Below, one piece after another: positions 34,181 to 42,431 of a stretch of DNA of 64,000 bases; within the stretch, counting starts at the first letter, position 1; each line of letters begins with the position of its first letter. Position numbers and translations under genes: made by a program. The DNA is taken from NCBI GenBank assembly GCA_050955105.1, contig JBPBQZ010000057.1, positions 1 through 64,000 on the forward strand. Reading direction: 5' to 3'. This stretch comes from JBPBQZ01 sp050955105 (GTDB taxonomy: Bacteria > Pseudomonadota > Gammaproteobacteria > Burkholderiales > Burkholderiaceae). The notes beneath the pieces are model-generated. The model was not told where the DNA came from. It did not search any database and worked only from the letters and a program-made list of their open reading frames with translations.

Positions 34181-35446
34181 TCAGGCGGTTACGGGTGTTG
34201 GCACCTGTGCGTGTTCCTGAATGAACTGCTGCACGCGAGGATACACGACCGCGCGCCAGCGGCGTCCCGAAAATATGCCGTAGTGACCGCAATTCTCGGC
34301 GGTCAAGTGCGCTTGGTCGGCAGCCGGGATGCCGGTGCACAGATCGTGCGCGGCGCGCGTCTGGCCGCTGCCGGAGATGTCGTCCAGTTCGCCCTCAACG
34401 GTGAGCAGGGCGGTGCGCGTGATGTCTTGCGGACGCACCGGCTCGCCATCTACCACCCAGGTGCCATTGGCGAGCCGATGTTCCTGGAACACGATGCGGA
34501 TGGTCTGCAGATAGTATTCGGCCGCCATGTCCAGCACGGCATTGTATTCATCGTAGAAGCGCCGGTGCGATTCGGCATCGTCTTCGTCGCCGCGTACCAG
34601 GTCGAGATAGAAGTCCCAGTGCGACGCCAGATGTCGTTCCGGATTCATCGCGACAAAGCCGGAGTGCTGCAAAAAGCCCGGATAGACGTTGCGTCCGACG
34701 CCCGGATAATTGGACGGTACCGTGAAGATGACGTTGTTCTCGAACCATTCGAGCGAATGCTGGGTGGCCAGCGAGTTGACCGCGGTGGGGCTCTTGCGTG
34801 CGTCGATGGGGCCGCCCATCATCGTCATCGTCAGCGGCGTATCTTCGCCGCGCGAGGCCATCAGGGAAATCGCGGCCAGCACCGGCACGGTCGGCTGGCA
34901 TACCGAAATCACGTGCAGGTTTCTCGCGCCGATATGGCGAATGAATTCCTGGATATAGCGGATGTAGTCGTGCAGGCTGAAGCTGCCTTCATCCAGCGAC
35001 ACCATGCGTGCGTCGATCCAGTCGGTAATGTAGACCTTGTGATCTTGCAACAAGGTGGCGACCGTATCGCGCAACAGGGTTGCATGGTGGCCCGATAGCG
35101 GCGCGCAAACCAGCACCGTGGGCTCGTCTTTCATTTGTGCGACGGCTTCGGCGTCGTCGGCATAGCGCTTGAAGCGCAGCAGGCGGCAAAACGGCTTTTC
35201 CATGATGGTCTGCTCGACCACCGGAATGCTGTGGCCGTCTTTCACCACATTCTTGATGTTGAATTCGGGTTTTTCGTAGTCTTTGCCCAGCCGATAGAGC
35301 AATTCGTAACCGGCCGCGAAGCGCGTAGCGCCGGGCACGTAGGCCAGCGGGCTCGCGCGATTGGAAAACGATTTCGATGCTGCTTCAGCCCACGCGCTCA
35401 GCGGGCTGAGCATGGCGCGCTGGATTTCATAGAGTTGATAGAGCAT
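34181..35446 (-). CDS. phaZ: intracellular poly(3-hydroxybutyrate) depolymerase
   Basis: The 421-residue cytoplasmic enzyme mobilises PHB granules. It has no signal peptide. The nucleophile is Cys183 in VISVCQPTVPVLAA, the same position as in Ralstonia PhaZa1; MTMMGGPIDARKSPT follows, and a C-terminal His lies in LTAENCGHYGIFSG. I chose the ATG at 35446, preceded by GGGGAGGGCGAG. The gene stands alone between rsxB and the GH15 gene. Confidence 0.92.
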   Translation of the reverse strand: MLYQLYEIQRAMLSPLSAWAEAASKSFSNRASPLAYVPGATRFAAGYELLYRLGKDYEKPEFNIKNVVKDGHSIPVVEQTIMEKPFCRLLRFKRYADDAEAVAQMKDEPTVLVCAPLSGHHATLLRDTVATLLQDHKVYITDWIDARMVSLDEGSFSLHDYIRYIQEFIRHIGARNLHVISVCQPTVPVLAAISLMASRGEDTPLTMTMMGGPIDARKSPTAVNSLATQHSLEWFENNVIFTVPSNYPGVGRNVYPGFLQHSGFVAMNPERHLASHWDFYLDLVRGDEDDAESHRRFYDEYNAVLDMAAEYYLQTIRIVFQEHRLANGTWVVDGEPVRPQDITRTALLTVEGELDDISGSGQTRAAHDLCTGIPAADQAHLTAENCGHYGIFSGRRWRAVVYPRVQQFIQEHAQVPTPVTA

Positions 35447-35683
35447 CTCGCCCTCCCCAAACTTGGCACAACGCGGCAGTGCGCGCGGCGGCGATCGTTC
35501 GGTCGTAAAACGTGCATTCGAGGCACGGATACGACCGGGGACGGACCAGAAACTGACCGTGCGGCGCGGCTGTCTGAAGCGCAAATCATAGCCGAAGCAG
35601 CGCTTTTGTGCAGAGCAGCAAATTTTTCCGCTCCGGTCGCCGTCTGCGGCGGGCGACCGCGCTGCGCAAAGCCCCGGCTACCC

Positions 35684-37495
35684 TCAGGCTGCTTCGCTGG
35701 TCTTATGGCCCGCGGCGTTTTCCAGCGCTTCGGCATGTTCCATCAGATTCATGCCGGTGTGGACCAGCGCCACGTGCGAGAACGCCTGCGGAAAATTCCC
35801 TACCATGCGCTTGTCGAGCGTGTCGTATTCCTCGGCCAGCAGACCGACGTCGTTGCACAGCCCGACCAGGCGCCGATAGAGATCGGCGGCTTCTTCGCGC
35901 CGGCCCAGCAGCAACAAGTTGTCGGCCAGCCAGAAGCTGCAAGCCAGGAAGGTGCCTTCGCCCGGCGGCAAGCCGTCGTCGGTTTGCGTGGTGTGATAGC
36001 GCTTGACCAGCCCGTCTTCGGTCAAATCGCGAGCAATCGCCTCGACGGTGCCGGCGATCCGTGGATCGGTGGCGGGCAGGAAGCCGATCGGTGCCAGCGT
36101 CAGCAGGCTGGCATCCAGTTCCTTGCCGCCATAACACTGTACGAACGAGTTCAGCTCGGTGTTGAAGCCTTTCTCGCAGATATCCGCGTGGATCGTGTCG
36201 CGCAGCGTGCGCCAGGTATCGAGCGGCGCTTCCAGTTCGAATTCCTCGGCTGAGCGAATGCCGCGATCGACTGCCAACCACGCCATCGCTTTCGAAAACG
36301 TGAACTGTTGCCGGCCGCCGCGCACTTCCCAAATGCCTTCGTCCGGCTGACGCCAGATTTCTTCAAGCCGCTCGATCATCTTGCACTGGATAGCCCAGCC
36401 CGCGTCGTCTGCATCCAGGCCGCCGACGCGCGCTACGTGCAGCGCGCTCATCACTTCGCCATACACGTCCAGCTGCAACTGTCCGACGGCGTTATTGCCG
36501 ATGCGGACCGGTTTCGAATCTTCATAGCCCGGCAGCCAGTCACATTCCCACTCGGCCAGACGCCGTTCGCCGGCGATGCCGTACATGATCTGCACTTGTT
36601 CGGGCGAACCCGCGATCGCGCGCACCAGCCAGGCGCGCCAGGCGCGCGCTTCATCGTAGAAACCCGCGCGCATCATGGCCAGCAGCGTGAGGGTAGCGTC
36701 GCGCAGCCAGCAAAAGCGGTAATCCCAATTGCGCGTGCCGCCGATCTTTTCCGGCAAGGAGGTGGTGGCCGCCGCGACGATGCCGCCGGTAGGCTCGTAA
36801 GCCAGCGCCTTGAGCGTAATCAGCGAACGCTTGACGTCGTCGGCCCATTCGCCTTCCACCTTGCAGCGCGAAGTCCAGTCACGCCAGAAGGTTTCGGTGC
36901 GCGCCAGCGTGCTGCTGGGGTCGCCGGCCGGCGGCACGTTGTGGTGCGATGGCGCATAAGCAAGCACGAACGGTATCGACTCGCCTTCCATAATGGTGAA
37001 TTCCGAAACCGTGCGCAGGTTTTCGCCGCGCAGCGGTGCGGTGGTTCTGAGCACCGCCATGTCCGGTCCGGAGATAGCCTTGATGCCACTGCCGTCTTCC
37101 AACTGGCTGACCCACGGCACCGAGGAGCCGTAGTCGAAGCGCAGCGCCATGTCCATTTGCATCTTCACTTCGCCGCGCTGGCCGATGACCACGCGCACCA
37201 GTTCCGACCAGCCGTTGCGCATGGGCATGAAGTCGACCACGGTGACGGCGCCTTCCTCGGTGACGTAGCGGGTTTCGAGTACGAGGGTTTCCTTGCGATA
37301 ACAGCGCGTCGACGACACCACATTCTGTGGTGCCAGCGACCAGCGGCCGTTGTCAGGGGTGCCCAAGAGGCCGGCGAAGCATGCGCCTGAATCGAAGCGC
37401 GGCCAGCATAGCCAGTCGATGGAACCGTCGCGGGACACCAGGGCGGCGGTATGGCCATCGCCGATAACCGCGTAATCTTCAATTTTCGAAGGCAT
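35684..37495 (-). CDS. glycoside hydrolase family 15 protein (glucoamylase/trehalase-like)
   Basis: The 603-residue cytosolic protein opens IEDYAVIGDGHTAALVSRDG and SIDWLCWPRFDSGACFAGLL, then has NWDYRFCWLRDA and GERRLAEWECDWLPGYEDSK with the first acidic catalytic region. The C-terminal alpha-toroid ends with EEYDTLDKRMVGNFPQAFSH. The family includes glucoamylases and trehalases; the bacterial cytosolic branch probably acts on trehalose or short alpha-glucans. The ATG at 37495 is preferred to an adjacent TTG. Confidence 0.9.
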   Translation of the reverse strand: MPSKIEDYAVIGDGHTAALVSRDGSIDWLCWPRFDSGACFAGLLGTPDNGRWSLAPQNVVSSTRCYRKETLVLETRYVTEEGAVTVVDFMPMRNGWSELVRVVIGQRGEVKMQMDMALRFDYGSSVPWVSQLEDGSGIKAISGPDMAVLRTTAPLRGENLRTVSEFTIMEGESIPFVLAYAPSHHNVPPAGDPSSTLARTETFWRDWTSRCKVEGEWADDVKRSLITLKALAYEPTGGIVAAATTSLPEKIGGTRNWDYRFCWLRDATLTLLAMMRAGFYDEARAWRAWLVRAIAGSPEQVQIMYGIAGERRLAEWECDWLPGYEDSKPVRIGNNAVGQLQLDVYGEVMSALHVARVGGLDADDAGWAIQCKMIERLEEIWRQPDEGIWEVRGGRQQFTFSKAMAWLAVDRGIRSAEEFELEAPLDTWRTLRDTIHADICEKGFNTELNSFVQCYGGKELDASLLTLAPIGFLPATDPRIAGTVEAIARDLTEDGLVKRYHTTQTDDGLPPGEGTFLACSFWLADNLLLLGRREEAADLYRRLVGLCNDVGLLAEEYDTLDKRMVGNFPQAFSHVALVHTGMNLMEHAEALENAAGHKTSEAA

Positions 37496-37751
37496 CAATC
37501 GAATTCCGGGAATGCGGTTTGTTAGGGCGCAGCATGGTAGAGCAGGGGTGCGTCGCGTCGATGGAGAGGACTTCGCATCGATTATTGTCGACGAATTGGA
37601 GATTACTGGTTGTGTCGGCTATTTGCCTGTAACCGGAAGTAAGCGTACGCCGGCTGCCAAGCCGTTGCCGGCGGCCCTTTTCCTGATATCAGGGGCGCCG
37701 GTGGCCTGTGACAGTCTGCCGCGATTCAAGCCGGCGACTGTATGGAGCGCG

Positions 37752-37904
37752 TCAGAAGTGCGTGGCGCCCAGTCCGAATAGGCCGATCAGACCGATGATG
37801 ATCAGATAGAGCGCGACAATGTAGTTAAGCAACTGCGGCATGATCAGAATCAAGATGCCGGCGATCAGCGAAACCAGGGGGCCTAGGCCGAGCGTGATAT
37901 TCAT
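37752..37904 (-). CDS. DUF3096 small membrane protein
   Basis: The 50-residue protein is almost wholly hydrophobic, with two membrane helices (LVSLIAGILILIMPQLLNYI, VALYLIIIGLIGLFG) and the DUF3096 layout. The function is unknown. AGGAG lies at good distance before the ATG at 37904. It is the only gene in the interval between the sigma-54 regulator (80 bases upstream) and the GH15 gene. Confidence 0.85.
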   Translation of the reverse strand: MNITLGLGPLVSLIAGILILIMPQLLNYIVALYLIIIGLIGLFGLGATHF

Positions 37905-37984
37905 GGGTTTCTCCTGTTGTCCTTGGGATGGCTTAAGGGTGTTCGCATCAAGCCGGCTAGCCAGGCCGGCCATCTTGGGGGTTC

Positions 37985-39340
37985 TCAAGATTCGGCGGCA
38001 TCCGCCTCGTCTTCATACTGCGCAAGCCGGTTGTAAAGGGTCTTCAGGCTCACGCCGAGAATTTCGGCGGCGCGCGTTTTTACACCGCCGCATTGCGACA
38101 GCGTGGCGTAGATCAATTCGCGATTGGCATCGTCTAGCGAGGTACCAACCGGCACGGTGATCGACGAAGCCGCGCTGGCGGCTGCCACGCTCGGCGCGGT
38201 GGAGGGTCGCGCATCGATCTCTTCCTCGGCCATGATGTGCGCGCGTTCCACATGATTTTTCAGCTCGCGCACATTGCCCGGCCATGCGTGTTGGCACAAG
38301 GCGTCGAGCATCGGGGGCGCGAAGCGCTTGCGCGTGCTGTACTGCGCGTTCAAGTCGTTGAGGAAGTGTTCGGCGAGCAGGCGAATGTCATCGCCGCGTT
38401 CGCGCAGCGGCGGCAGAATCAGCGGAAACACGTTCAGGCGGTGATACAGATCTTCGCGCAATTTGCCCTGCAGCACAGCTTGCTGCGGGTCGCGATTGGT
38501 AGCGGCGATGATGCGTACGTCGGTATCGATCTCTTTCGTGGTGCCGAGGCGGATGAACGCGCCGGTCTCGAGCACCCGCAGTAGTTTCACCTGCAGCTCG
38601 ATCGGCATCTCGGTGATTTCGTCGAGGAACAGCGTGCCGCCGTTGGCACGTTCGAAGTAGCCCTTGTGCTGGCGGTCGGCGCCGGTGAAGCTGCCGCGCT
38701 CGTGGCCGAACATTTCTGATTCGATCAGGTTCGGCGAGATGGCGCCGCAATTGACTGCAATGAAGGCGCGTTTGCGGCGCACGCTCAGGTCGTGCAAGGT
38801 GCGCGAGACCAGTTCCTTGCCGGTGCCGCTCTCGCCGGTCAGCAGCACCGACGCCGCGGTCGGCGCGATCTTGCCGATCTGGTCATAGAGGGTTTGCATC
38901 GACGGCGAGCGGCCGAGCAGCCGGCCAAACCGTCCGAAGCGGCGCAATTCGCCGCGCAGCGATTCAACTTGTGCCTTGAGTTCGCCGGTGCGCGGCAGCC
39001 GTTTGAGGATCGCGGTGACACGCTGCAACGCCAGCGGCTTCACCAGATAGTCGACCGCACCCAGTTTCAGCGCCTCGACTGCGGATTCGACCGACGCGTG
39101 GCCGGTGATGACGATGAAATCGGTATTGGTGTCTTTTTCCAGGTCGTCCATCAATTCGATGCCCTGGCCGTCCGGCAACTTCAGGTCGGTGAACAGAACA
39201 TCGGGAATTTGGCGAACCAGCTGGATGCGCGCCTGCCGAAGATCTTCGGCCTGGGCTACGGTAATGCCGTGCGAAGTAATCAGTTCAGCCAGCGCGGCGC
39301 GCGTGTTCGCATCGTCGTCGACGATCAGCGCATGCGGCAA
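37985..39340 (-). CDS. NtrC-type sigma-54-dependent response regulator (orphan)
   Basis: The 451-residue regulator has a receiver domain (phosphoacceptor Asp52 in LFTDLKLPDGQG), an AAA+ domain with Walker A GESGTGKE, the sigma-54 contact loop GSFTGA, LFLDEITEMP and arginine-finger region, and a C-terminal Fis-type helix-turn-helix (TRAAEILGVSLKTLYNRL). I chose the TTG at 39340, read as MPHALIVDDDANTR, because GGGAGG lies five bases upstream; a GTG at 39385 would sit inside the terminator hairpin. No sensor kinase is encoded nearby. A predicted sigma-54 promoter and a terminator precede it. Confidence 0.9.
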   Translation of the reverse strand: MPHALIVDDDANTRAALAELITSHGITVAQAEDLRQARIQLVRQIPDVLFTDLKLPDGQGIELMDDLEKDTNTDFIVITGHASVESAVEALKLGAVDYLVKPLALQRVTAILKRLPRTGELKAQVESLRGELRRFGRFGRLLGRSPSMQTLYDQIGKIAPTAASVLLTGESGTGKELVSRTLHDLSVRRKRAFIAVNCGAISPNLIESEMFGHERGSFTGADRQHKGYFERANGGTLFLDEITEMPIELQVKLLRVLETGAFIRLGTTKEIDTDVRIIAATNRDPQQAVLQGKLREDLYHRLNVFPLILPPLRERGDDIRLLAEHFLNDLNAQYSTRKRFAPPMLDALCQHAWPGNVRELKNHVERAHIMAEEEIDARPSTAPSVAAASAASSITVPVGTSLDDANRELIYATLSQCGGVKTRAAEILGVSLKTLYNRLAQYEDEADAAES

Positions 39341-39359
39341 ACCTGCCTCCCAGTCGAAT

Positions 39360-39398
39360 AAAAAAATGGCCCGCGATCGGGACACCCAACGCGGGCCA
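39360..39398 (-). terminator. intrinsic terminator in the leader of the sigma-54 regulator
   Basis: On the minus strand a 9-bp stem (39398-39390 with 39375-39367) is followed directly by seven T. It lies only about 20 bases before the TTG start of the regulator. It would end a short transcript or act as an attenuator for the regulator. Confidence 0.8.
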
Positions 39399-39482
39399 AT
39401 ATCCGCCGCCTCACGGGGGCTCGACGGCGGGGAGACCTAAGACAAGAGGAACTGCGCAAGAGCGTAATTCACATCTGGTCGC
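39360..39482 (-). ncRNA. candidate sigma-54-driven small RNA or attenuated leader
   Basis: A transcript started about 12 bases downstream of the sigma-54 promoter and ended at the terminator would be about 120 bases long. It has no convincing reading frame. Besides the terminator hairpin, a second inverted repeat occurs just upstream (about 39404-39430). I do not recognise an Rfam family. The alternative is an mRNA leader that controls the regulator by read-through. The rest of the 400-base gap (39483-39740) shows no gene. Confidence 0.4.
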
Positions 39483-39490
39483 GGGTTATT

Positions 39491-39507
39491 TAGCAATGGT
39501 TATGCCA
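39491..39507 (-). promoter_or_regulatory. predicted sigma-54 promoter (-24/-12)
   Basis: The minus strand reads TGGCAT-AACCA-TTGCTA. GG and GC are exactly ten bases apart, as sigma-54 requires, with only one mismatch to TGGCAC-N5-TTGCW. It points to the regulator gene, whose product itself activates sigma-54 promoters, suggesting autocontrol. Confidence 0.7.
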
Positions 39508-39740
39508 AGTGACGCGGCGGTCAGTGCCCAGCAGCGACCGAGCGCAGCAACGTGGCGAAATCGCGCGTCAATCGAAAGGCGGAATGTTTGGCGCGGCGAC
39601 GCTGAGCGCGCAAGCGGACCGCCTTGGGCACACTCTAACAGGTTCCGAATGTCAGAAATTGCAAAGATGTGCAGGATTTACCCGCAACGCATTGGCGTGC
39701 CTCGCGAACCGCGGCGTTTGTTACGATACGGCGGGTGCGG

Positions 39741-40046
39741 TCACTGCGCCGCTTGCGATAGTTTCGCGGCGGCGTCGATAAATTGCGCAAGCAGCAGATC
39801 GAGATCAGTCACGCCGTTCGCTGTGTGCGTGGAAAGAACGATAGTCACTTTGTTGTAGCTATTGGTCCAGTCGGGATGATGATCGAGTTTTTCGGCCATC
39901 AGCGCCACGCGCGTCATGAAGCCGAACGCCGTATTGAAATCCGCGAAGGTCAACGTGCGCTCGAGCGCATCGCCGCTATCGGCGGCGCGCCAGTCGGGCA
40001 GTTGCGCCAGCGCAGCGGCGGCACCGATCAGTAGCGTATGGTTCAT
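39741..40046 (-). CDS. phhB: 4a-hydroxytetrahydrobiopterin dehydratase (pterin carbinolamine dehydratase)
   Basis: The 101-residue enzyme carries the PCD active-site motif LDHHPDWTNSYNKVTIVLS. It dehydrates the pterin carbinolamine formed by phenylalanine hydroxylase; some relatives assist molybdopterin or tetrahydrofolate metabolism. No phhA lies nearby. It is divergent from a pteridine reductase across 41 bases. Confidence 0.93.
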   Translation of the reverse strand: MNHTLLIGAAAALAQLPDWRAADSGDALERTLTFADFNTAFGFMTRVALMAEKLDHHPDWTNSYNKVTIVLSTHTANGVTDLDLLLAQFIDAAAKLSQAAQ

Positions 40047-40087
40047 GAGTTTCTCCTGTCATTTATTGGGAATCGGAACGCCAAGTC

Positions 40088-40861
40088 ATGCAGACAAGCC
40101 AGGAAGCGCCACTGACAGGCGTCGCATTGATCACCGGGGGCGCCCGCCGTATCGGCGCCGCGGTGGCCAGCGCGCTGCATGCGGCGGGCATGCGAGTAGT
40201 TATTCAATACCACGAGTCGTCCGACGCGGCACGCCAGCAGGTCGAGGCCTTGAATCGCCTGCGACCGGACACGGCCGTGTGCGAAGCCGCGGACCTGCAA
40301 CAAGTGAGCAGCCTGACGACACTGGCCCGGCGCAGCCATGCGCATTGGGGACGGCTCGATGTGCTGGTGAATAACGCGTCGACCTTTCATCGCACGCCCT
40401 TCGGCGACATTACCGAGGCCGCGTTCGACGATTTGATCCACACCAATTTCCGCGGACCCTTGTTCCTCACGCAAGCATGTGCCGAATACTTCGGCGATGG
40501 TGCGCGGGTCGTCAACATCATCGATACGCTGGCGCAACATGCACGGCCCGAGTTCGTGGTGTATTCAGCGGCCAAGGCGGCGCTGTGGTCGCTGACTGAA
40601 ACGCTGGCGGTCGAGCTCGCGCCGCGTGTGCGGGTGAATGCGGTTGCCCCCGGGCACATCATGTGGGCTGAAAGCACGCCATTAAGCGAGACGGCACAAG
40701 CAGAGGAATTGACGCATGTGCCGTTGGGTCGGTTGGGAAGGCCTGAAGAGATCGCGCAGGCAGTGCGCTTCCTGGTGTCGCCCGATGGCGCGTTTTTCAA
40801 CGGCGCGGTGCTGCAGCTTGATGGGGGCTTGCGCCTCACCGGGGGCGGCAGGGCGGTTTGA
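40088..40861 (+). CDS. SDR-family pteridine reductase
   Basis: The 257-residue short-chain dehydrogenase has the pteridine-reductase cofactor loop TGGARRIG (TGxxxRxG), LDVLVNNAS, and catalytic YSAAK. FolM/PTR1-like enzymes reduce dihydropterins or dihydrofolate with NADPH. Its divergent partner phhB suggests a tetrahydropterin recycling role. The length equals the family norm. Confidence 0.85.
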   Translation: MQTSQEAPLTGVALITGGARRIGAAVASALHAAGMRVVIQYHESSDAARQQVEALNRLRPDTAVCEAADLQQVSSLTTLARRSHAHWGRLDVLVNNASTFHRTPFGDITEAAFDDLIHTNFRGPLFLTQACAEYFGDGARVVNIIDTLAQHARPEFVVYSAAKAALWSLTETLAVELAPRVRVNAVAPGHIMWAESTPLSETAQAEELTHVPLGRLGRPEEIAQAVRFLVSPDGAFFNGAVLQLDGGLRLTGGGRAV

Positions 40862-40906
40862 AAGGGGGGCGCTTGTGTCGCACACATGCGCGCGGCGTCT
40901 ACAAAG

Positions 40907-40937
40907 AAAAAAGGCCTAGTCTTGCGACTAAGCCTTT
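40907..40937 (-). terminator. terminator of tRNA-Asn
   Basis: On the minus strand a hairpin (AAAGGC...TAGTC arms at 40937-40926 and 40921-40910, one mismatch, loop GCAA) is followed by a six-base T-run. It starts about nine bases after the tRNA-Asn CCA end. Confidence 0.75.
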
Positions 40938-40945
40938 GCATCTAT

Positions 40946-41021
40946 TGGCTCCCCGACCTGGGCTCGAACCAGGGACCTGCGGATTAACAGTCCGTCGCTC
41001 TACCAACTGAGCTATCGGGGA
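40946..41021 (-). tRNA. tRNA-Asn (anticodon GTT)
   Basis: The minus strand gives a 76-base cloverleaf with acceptor TCCCCGA/TCGGGGA, D arm GCTC-AGTTGGTA-GAGC, anticodon loop CTGTTAA with GTT, T arm with GGTTCGAGCC, and an encoded CCA at 40946-40948. A terminator follows. Confidence 0.96.
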
Positions 41022-41200
41022 ATTGCCGAGAAGCGAGATTCTAGGCGGGCCGGGCCGGCGCTGTCAAGCTTAGTTCGGCTTCACGCATTGCGACGCCCAT
41101 CCCTGCTTGCTACTATCCGACTCGGTTATTGAGATAAAAAGAAGATGACCAGGAGACGGCTGAATCATGCAGGCTTGCCTCCGGTTTTGGAGAGATAAAG

Positions 41201-42337
41201 ATGGGACCGTTGGCTGGATTGAAGATTGTCGAAATGGCAGGCCTGGCGCCAGGACCATTCTGCGCAATGATGTTGGCCGATATGGGGGCGGAAGTGATTC
41301 GCATCGATCGGCCGGGTTCGGGCAACGATGGCAAGCGTCCGGAAGCCAATCTGTTGAACCGTAGTCGTCGGTCGATAGCCGTCGACATGAAGTCGCCCGA
41401 CGGGCTGGCCACGGTGCGCAGACTGATCGCGCAGTCCGACGGCCTGATCGAAGGCTTTCGTCCGGGCGTGATGGAACGTCTCGGCTTGGGCCCTGATACT
41501 TGCCTGGAACTGAATCCGAAGCTGGTCTACGGGCGCATGACCGGCTGGGGCCAGGACGGGCCGCTGGCGCAAGGCGCCGGGCATGACGTGAACTACATCG
41601 CGCTGACCGGCGCGTTGCACTCGATCGGCAGCAAGGGCCAGCCGCCCGCGATTCCGCTGAACCTGGTGGGCGACTTCGGCGGTGGTGGCCTGTACTTGGC
41701 ATTCGGCATGGTCTGCGCATTGTTCGAGACGCAGCGCTCGGGCAAAGGCCAGGTGGTCGATGCGGCGATGGTCGATGGTGCGGCGTCGTTGATGGCATAT
41801 ATGCTGGCAGGTCGCGCTGCCGGCACGTGGAGCGATGTGCGCGGCGAGAATATCCTCGACGGCGCCGCGCCTTTTTATGCGGTGTATGAAACAAGCGACG
41901 GTGAATACATCAGCGTGGCGTCGGCCGAACCGAAGTTCTATGCGGAATTGCTGCGCTTGACCGGACTCGATAAAGAAAACCTGCCGAGCCGCGACGACCG
42001 CGCCAACTGGCCCGCATTGCGCGAACGCTTCAAGACAGTGTTCGCCTCCAAGACCCGCGCCGCCTGGTGTGAGTTGATGGAAGGTAGCGACGCCTGCTTC
42101 GCGCCGGTATTGAGCATTCCGGAGGCGATTGCGCATCCGCATAATCAGGCCCGTAAAACCTTCATCGACATCGAGGGCATCGTGCAGCCAGCGCCGGCGC
42201 CGCGTTTCAGTCGCACGGTGCCGCACACGCCGACCCTGGCCGAAGCCGCTGGCGCGGATGCGGAAGGGGCCTTGCAGGCCTGGGGATTCGATCGGGAAGA
42301 GGTTGGGGCTTTGCGTCGTAGCGGCGCGATCCTGTAG
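41201..42337 (+). CDS. family III CoA-transferase, alpha-methylacyl-CoA racemase-like
   Basis: The 378-residue protein has the CaiB/BaiF fold start LAGLKIVEMAGLAPGPFCAM and VIRIDRPGSGND. The racemase-type motif GAGHDVNYIALTGAL with its His and NLVGDFGGGG with its Asp point to AMACR, which epimerises 2-methylacyl-CoA esters, rather than to a true CoA-transferase. The role is probably branched-chain fatty acid or sterol side-chain breakdown. No other genes of that path lie in the window. Confidence 0.87.
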   Translation: MGPLAGLKIVEMAGLAPGPFCAMMLADMGAEVIRIDRPGSGNDGKRPEANLLNRSRRSIAVDMKSPDGLATVRRLIAQSDGLIEGFRPGVMERLGLGPDTCLELNPKLVYGRMTGWGQDGPLAQGAGHDVNYIALTGALHSIGSKGQPPAIPLNLVGDFGGGGLYLAFGMVCALFETQRSGKGQVVDAAMVDGAASLMAYMLAGRAAGTWSDVRGENILDGAAPFYAVYETSDGEYISVASAEPKFYAELLRLTGLDKENLPSRDDRANWPALRERFKTVFASKTRAAWCELMEGSDACFAPVLSIPEAIAHPHNQARKTFIDIEGIVQPAPAPRFSRTVPHTPTLAEAAGADAEGALQAWGFDREEVGALRRSGAIL

Positions 42338-42377
42338 CGCTCTGGCCGCATCGCCTGGACGGACGGTCGCGATAAAA

Positions 42378-42410
42378 ATGGCGCGCGCTCCCGCAAGGAG
42401 TGCGCGCCAT
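42378..42410. terminator. bidirectional hairpin between convergent genes
   Basis: A 14-bp stem with one G-T pair (42378-42391 with 42397-42410) and a CGCAA loop is flanked by A/T runs. It separates the convergent racemase gene and the binding-protein gene and probably ends both. Confidence 0.8.
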
Positions 42411-42431
42411 GTCTTTACAGCGCGCCGTCGA

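Noticed and set aside
35135..36253. 372-codon open frame opposite phaZ and the GH15 gene
   Set aside because: It spans parts of two real genes and their gap, has no domain and is a composition artefact.
37512..37751. tRNA-like patch and open frame in the gap between the GH15 gene and DUF3096
   Set aside because: Only a D-arm-like string is present, and the frame has no start signal or family similarity; I see nothing functional here.
39509..39781. 90-codon plus-strand frame upstream of phhB's end
   Set aside because: No ribosome site or protein-like composition; it overlaps the predicted sigma-54 control region and the end of phhB.
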